Positions 62,845-64,000 of a DNA stretch of 64,000 nucleotides are shown here, piece after piece. Below the pieces are notes generated by a model, which worked only from the letters and a program-made list of their open reading frames with translations, was not told where the DNA came from and did not search any database. The translations under genes were made by a program, and so were the position numbers. Position 1 is the stretch's first letter; every line of letters begins with the position of its first letter. This DNA is from Megalopta genalis (lineage: Eukaryota; Arthropoda; Insecta; Hymenoptera; Halictidae), in the NCBI RefSeq assembly GCF_051020955.1, contig NW_027476463.1:156780-220779 (forward strand), read 5' to 3'.

Positions 62845-64000
62845 AAATTCATGCCAAATGAACAATTTAGCTTCAGATTCATTCGAAATACACAAATCAG
62901 CTTTAAATCCACACGAAACAAACGATTTAACTTCAATATCATGCGAAACACACGATTACGATTCAAATTTGTGGGAAATAGCGATTTTAAAAGATCGATT
63001 TAGCTTCAAATTCATGCCAAATGAACTATTTAGCTTCAGATTCATGCGAAATACACGATTCAGACTCAAATTCGTGCGAAATAGCGATTTTAAACAAACG
63101 ATTTAGATTCACATTCATGCGAAATGAACAATTTAGCTTCAGATTCATGTGAAATACACGAATTAGCTTTAAATCCACACGAAACAAACGTTTTAACTTC
63201 AATATCATGCGAAACACATGATTTCGATTCAAATTCGTGTGAAATAGCGATTTTAAACGATCGATTTAGATTCAAATTCATGCCAAATGAACAATTTTGC
63301 TTCAGATTCATGCAAAATACACGAATTTGCTTCAAATCCACGCGAGACAAACGATTTAGCGTCAATATCATGCGAAATACACGATTTCGACTCAAATTCC
63401 ATCGAAATAGCGATTTTAAATAAACGATTTAGCTTCAGATTCATGTGAAATACACGAATTAGCTTTAAATCCACACGAAACAAACGATTTAACTTCAATA
63501 TCATGCGAAACACACGATTTCGATCCAAATTCGTGCGAAATAGCGATTTTAAAAGATCGATTTAGCTTCAAATTCATGCCAAATGAAAAATTTAGCTTCA
63601 GATTCATGCGAAATACACGATTCCGACACAAATTCGTGCGAAATAGCGATTTTAAACAAACGATTTATATTCAAATTCATGCGAAATGAACAATCAAGCT
63701 TCATATTCATGCGAAATGCACGAATTAACTTTAAATCCACACGAAACAAACGATTTAACTTCAGTATCATACGAAACACACGATTTCGATTCAAATTCGT
63801 GCGAAATAGCGATTTTAAACGATCGATTTAGCTTCAAATTCATGCGAAATGAACAATTTAGCTTCAGATTCATGCGAAATACACGAATTAGCTTTAAATC
63901 CGCACGAAACAAACGATTTAACTTCAATATCATGCGAAACATACGATTCCGATTCAAATTCGTGCGAAATAGCTATTTTAAAAGATCGATTTAGCTTCAA
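62845..64000. repeat. 163-bp satellite subfamily, block 2 (continues past window)
   Basis: Same 163-bp and 103-bp units as block 1. The entry junction is the same (about 30.1 kb offset), while the part from about 63250 on matches 34290 onward (offset about 28.96 kb). Relative to block 1 an internal segment of about 1.2 kb is missing. The right end is cut by the window edge. Confidence 0.9.

Noticed and set aside
1..64000. Telomeric repeat tract or confirmed centromere
   Set aside because: No TTAGG-type tract is present. The hierarchy is compatible with a centromere, but sequence alone cannot show it, and no CENP-B-box-like motif was seen.

Overview
The window is animal nuclear DNA, most likely from an insect or other arthropod. 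About 57 kb of the 64 kb is one tandem-repeat (satellite) array. The only recognisable genes belong to a decayed BEL/Pao LTR retrotransposon inserted in that array. BEL/Pao elements are known only from animals, and this one carries a primer-binding site matching an insect-type tRNA-Tyr. I find no host gene, no RNA gene, no CRISPR array and no bacterial feature. I cannot name the species.

Layout. (1) 1-8391: satellite of 30-bp monomers beginning GCTTCAAAT, in runs of five monomer types (150-bp pentamers), with older diverged internal duplications. (2) 8392-15287: BEL/Pao provirus on the minus strand, with both LTRs, PBS, a gag relic and a pol relic, flanked by the 5-bp target-site duplication CTTGC (8387-8391 and 15288-15292). 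(3) 15288-25188: the same satellite continues in phase; many segments are diverged copies of segments left of the provirus. (4) 25189-64000: the satellite becomes a mosaic of long, nearly identical blocks (periods 1320, 1861 and 2310 bp, plus longer super-units), indicating recent amplification. (5) 32700-35370 and 62845-64000: a distinct satellite subfamily with a 163-bp unit, equal to five 30-bp monomers plus a 13-bp partial monomer, and a shortened 103-bp form.

The monomer is 30 bp and therefore divisible by three. One frame on each strand stays open for long distances: plus-strand decapeptide ASNPCETHDL and variants, minus-strand decapeptide MDLKLNHVFR and variants. Frames of up to 933 codons result. 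I treat all of these as by-products of the repeat period, not as genes, because both strands are open together, frames break at every one-base indel, and there is no gene architecture around them.

The biology visible here is array evolution: 30-bp monomer, 150-bp pentamer, local 300-540-bp multimers, kilobase-scale blocks, then super-units of 2-8 kb. The left 25 kb is the older, diverged part and hosts the retrotransposon; the right 39 kb is the younger, homogenised part. Identity estimates were made by eye. The near-identical blocks should be confirmed as real and not assembly artefacts.
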